This document shows positions 12,243 through 12,543 of a DNA stretch of 12,543 bases, piece after piece (the stretch's first letter is position 1; each line of letters opens with the position of its first letter). The notes beneath the pieces are model-generated. The model was not told the origin of the DNA and searched no databases. It saw nothing but the letters and a program-made list of their open reading frames with translations. The DNA is from Candidatus Parvarchaeota archaeon. Lineage in GTDB: Archaea > Nanobdellota > Nanobdellia > Parvarchaeales > Parvarchaeaceae. Location of the stretch: positions 1-12,543 of the forward strand of contig JAMCSQ010000017.1 in NCBI GenBank assembly GCA_023378805.1, given 5' to 3'. The translations under genes were made by a program, and so were the position numbers.

Positions 12243-12543
12243 ATGATAAACGAAAAATTTATCGATGTAAGGAATCAAAAGAGCATATTAGAATCATTAC
12301 TTTCCAAGCTTAAGGAAAATTCATCTTACAGTTCAGCTTTCGACAAAACTAAATATTATATAACCAATTCTAATGGCATGTTTTGCGGAAGATATGACCC
12401 TTGCAATGACAAAATGCTGATCGATAAGTGGTTTCTTTATGATTCATTGTGTTCCGGTAAAATTGCCGATATTGAAAATCTCCTTGTACATGAAGAAGCT
12501 CATAGGCAGAATCATTTGCGGGGAACATATGAAAGCGGAAAAC
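12243..12543 (+). CDS. Partial protein with HExxH metallopeptidase-like motif
   Basis: An open frame from ATG at 12243 runs to the window edge (100 complete codons). After a helical N-terminus (1-28), it has a probable beta region with KYYITNSNGMFCGRYDP (37-53). A helix follows with LLVHEEAHRQNHLRG (80-94): H83, E84 and H87 form HExxH, with another His at 91. In zinc metallopeptidases the two His bind zinc and Glu is catalytic. The segment is preceded by hydrophobic residues, as in true HExxH helices. C48, C54 and C70 are present. No signal peptide or membrane segment is seen in this part. It does not fit the metzincin HExxHxxGxxH. The family is not recognised; the third ligand is presumably beyond the edge. 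Confidence 0.75.
   Translation, partial: MINEKFIDVRNQKSILESLLSKLKENSSYSSAFDKTKYYITNSNGMFCGRYDPCNDKMLIDKWFLYDSLCSGKIADIENLLVHEEAHRQNHLRGTYESGK

Noticed and set aside
12489..12543. Metzincin protease call
   Set aside because: The motif is HExxHxxxH, without the glycine and third-His spacing of HExxHxxGxxH.
1..12543. Prophage, transposon or defence island
   Set aside because: No transposase, integrase, inverted terminal repeats, nuclease-helicase or toxin-antitoxin genes were found; genes are housekeeping, transport or envelope.

Overview
The window looks like a chromosomal segment of a small-genome, AT-rich archaeon. The evidence is an archaeal-type aspartyl-tRNA synthetase, an S26e-like ribosomal protein (a family absent from bacteria), an Lrp/AsnC one-domain-plus-RAM regulator, and archaeal TATA boxes about 26 nt upstream of several start codons, which implies leaderless mRNAs. 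A pair of coiled-coil genes resembles, from memory, a gene pair found in DPANN archaea. Together with cytochrome bd genes and a low G+C content judged by eye, this suggests a DPANN lineage such as the ARMAN/Parvarchaeota group. That lineage call is an inference. Coding density is very high: the longest stretch without a gene is 175 bases (575-749), and no gap exceeds 300 bases.

Layout. 1-574 (minus, cut by the left edge): an AlaX-like tRNA editing protein, divergent from aspS (750-2033, plus). Three minus-strand genes converge on aspS: two coiled-coil proteins (4012-3647 and 3644-3006, separated by 2 nt) and a 281-residue protein of unknown function (2908-2063). Divergent from them is a two-gene operon of an MFS transporter and a metallo-beta-lactamase-fold hydrolase (4136-6219), overlapping by ATGA. 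Next come cydA and cydB (6272-8721), the two subunits of a bd-type quinol oxidase. An S26e-like protein overlaps the cydB end by 41 nt and has its own strong TATA box inside cydB. A heavily sequon-rich membrane-anchored surface protein follows (9104-9895). Then there is an Lrp/AsnC regulator with a two-TM protein (9942-10714), and a cofactor-dependent phosphoglycerate mutase overlapping a TauE/SafE-type permease (10782-12175). Last is a 3'-truncated gene with an HExxH motif (12243-end).

Functional picture. The window mixes translation (AlaX-like editing, AspRS, S26e), aerobic energy metabolism (CydAB), glycolysis (GpmA) and transport (MFS, TauE). No tRNA, rRNA, CRISPR array, insertion sequence or obvious mobile element was seen. 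The most notable points are an AspRS that has lost the class II motif-1 proline, a phosphoglycerate mutase resembling the short alphaproteobacterial form, the S26e promoter inside cydB, the Asn/Glu tail on the S26e-like protein, and the coiled-coil gene pair. I see no clear novel defence or mobile system.
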